DNA from: Armatimonadota bacterium
GTDB lineage: Bacteria; Actinomycetota; Acidimicrobiia; Spongiisociales; UBA5794
DNA: 7,718 nucleotides
Assembly: GCA_008501565.1 (NCBI GenBank)
Contig: QQUL01000029.1
Location: 1-7,718 of the forward strand
Direction of reading: 5' to 3'
A program made the translations under genes and the position numbers. Each line of letters starts with the position of its first letter. Position 1 is the first letter of the stretch. Positions 7,302 through 7,718 of this stretch are shown one piece after another. The notes beneath the pieces are model-generated. The model was given only the letters and a program-made list of their open reading frames with translations, made no database searches and was not told the origin of the DNA.

Positions 7302-7718
7302 GTGACAACGAAGGCGCAGCCGACTTGGAAGGATGGGTTGCGAGATGTGTCACCCGTCATCATCGGTATCGTCCCGTTCGGACTGATATTCGGAGTCACT
7401 GCCGCGGCCGCGGATGTCGATCAACTTGCTGCATGGGCATCGTCGTTCATCGTGTTTGCCGGGGCGAGTCAGCTTGCGATTGTCGGGGTGATGGGAACCG
7501 GCGGTGCCGCGATCACCGCCTTGCTCACCGCCATCGTCATCAACTCCCGACACCTCATGTACTCAGCCGATCTTGGGCGATATACATCCGACCTGCCGAT
7601 TGGACTCCGTGCGCGGATGGCCTACATCCTGACCGATCAGGCGTATGCCGTTACCGGAACCCGCTTCCCCGATCCGGATCAGACGGAAGGATTGCCTTCG
7701 TACTACTTCGGTGTTGCC
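7302..7718 (+). CDS. azlC: AzlC-family branched-chain amino acid exporter subunit (3' end outside window)
   Basis: An open frame of 139 codons runs from GTG 7302 through the right edge without a stop. The protein matches AzlC, the large subunit of AzlCD/BrnFE-type exporters of branched-chain amino acids in the cytoplasmic membrane. Visible family features are DVSPVIIGIVPFGLIFGVTA (15-34, first membrane segment), SSFIVFAGASQLAIVGVMGTG (47-67) with the FAGASQ signature, ALLTAIVINSRHLMYSADL (73-91) with the N-x-RH-x-x-Y motif, and YILTDQAYAV (108-117), matching the usual LTDE-x-[FY]. AGGA at 7294-7297 sits 4 nt before the GTG. Full members are about 230-250 residues, so a little over half is visible. 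A small azlD partner gene would be expected downstream, beyond the window. Confidence 0.92.
   Translation, partial: MTTKAQPTWKDGLRDVSPVIIGIVPFGLIFGVTAAAADVDQLAAWASSFIVFAGASQLAIVGVMGTGGAAITALLTAIVINSRHLMYSADLGRYTSDLPIGLRARMAYILTDQAYAVTGTRFPDPDQTEGLPSYYFGVA

Overview
The window comes from a GC-rich actinobacterium, most likely an uncultured, Acidimicrobiia-like lineage. The lineage rests on a WhiB-family regulator and a DUF3107 protein, both essentially confined to Actinobacteria, plus frequent GTG starts and clear Shine-Dalgarno sites. The finer placement is inference. Eight complete genes and one gene cut by the right edge are packed with short gaps.

Layout. A WhiB-like Fe-S regulator (38-310, +) faces a convergent minus-strand pair: a cysteine-free Mrp/ApbC-type P-loop ATPase (733-1845) followed by a DUF3107 protein (440-664). 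The convergent gap (311-439) holds a 21-nt direct repeat pair and a 7-bp tandem repeat array. Divergent from mrp, across a 118-nt regulatory region, lies a two-gene plus-strand operon: a winged-helix regulator (1964-2629), then an AhpD-like protein (2643-3197). A hairpin (3224-3246) separates it from the convergent minus-strand operon acnA (3748-6420) and a DUF1801 protein (3281-3727). Divergent from acnA is a thioredoxin-fold lipoprotein (6665-7183), followed by the 5' part of an AzlC-family permease (7302 to the edge).

The main discovery is that the AhpD-like gene is interrupted by an in-frame TGA (2889-2891) at the second catalytic Cys of the CxxC motif. The result reads C-H-Y-[TGA]-V-T-H-H, and the family's homology continues unbroken on both sides. 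A perfect 7-bp hairpin with loop GGTCT begins 11 nt downstream of the TGA. It matches bacterial SECIS rules, and its loop sequence and spacing match the classical E. coli fdhF element as I remember it. The gene is best read as one 184-residue selenoprotein with Sec83 at the peroxidatic position, not as two ORFs or a pseudogene.

How the genes may work together (inference): several products concern redox and iron-sulfur biology. They are WhiB, the Mrp carrier-like ATPase, aconitase, a DUF1801 protein (a fold compared with frataxin), a peroxidase-like selenoprotein and a thiol-disulfide lipoprotein. The winged-helix regulator sits between mrp and its own operon with the selenoprotein, so it is a natural candidate to control both.
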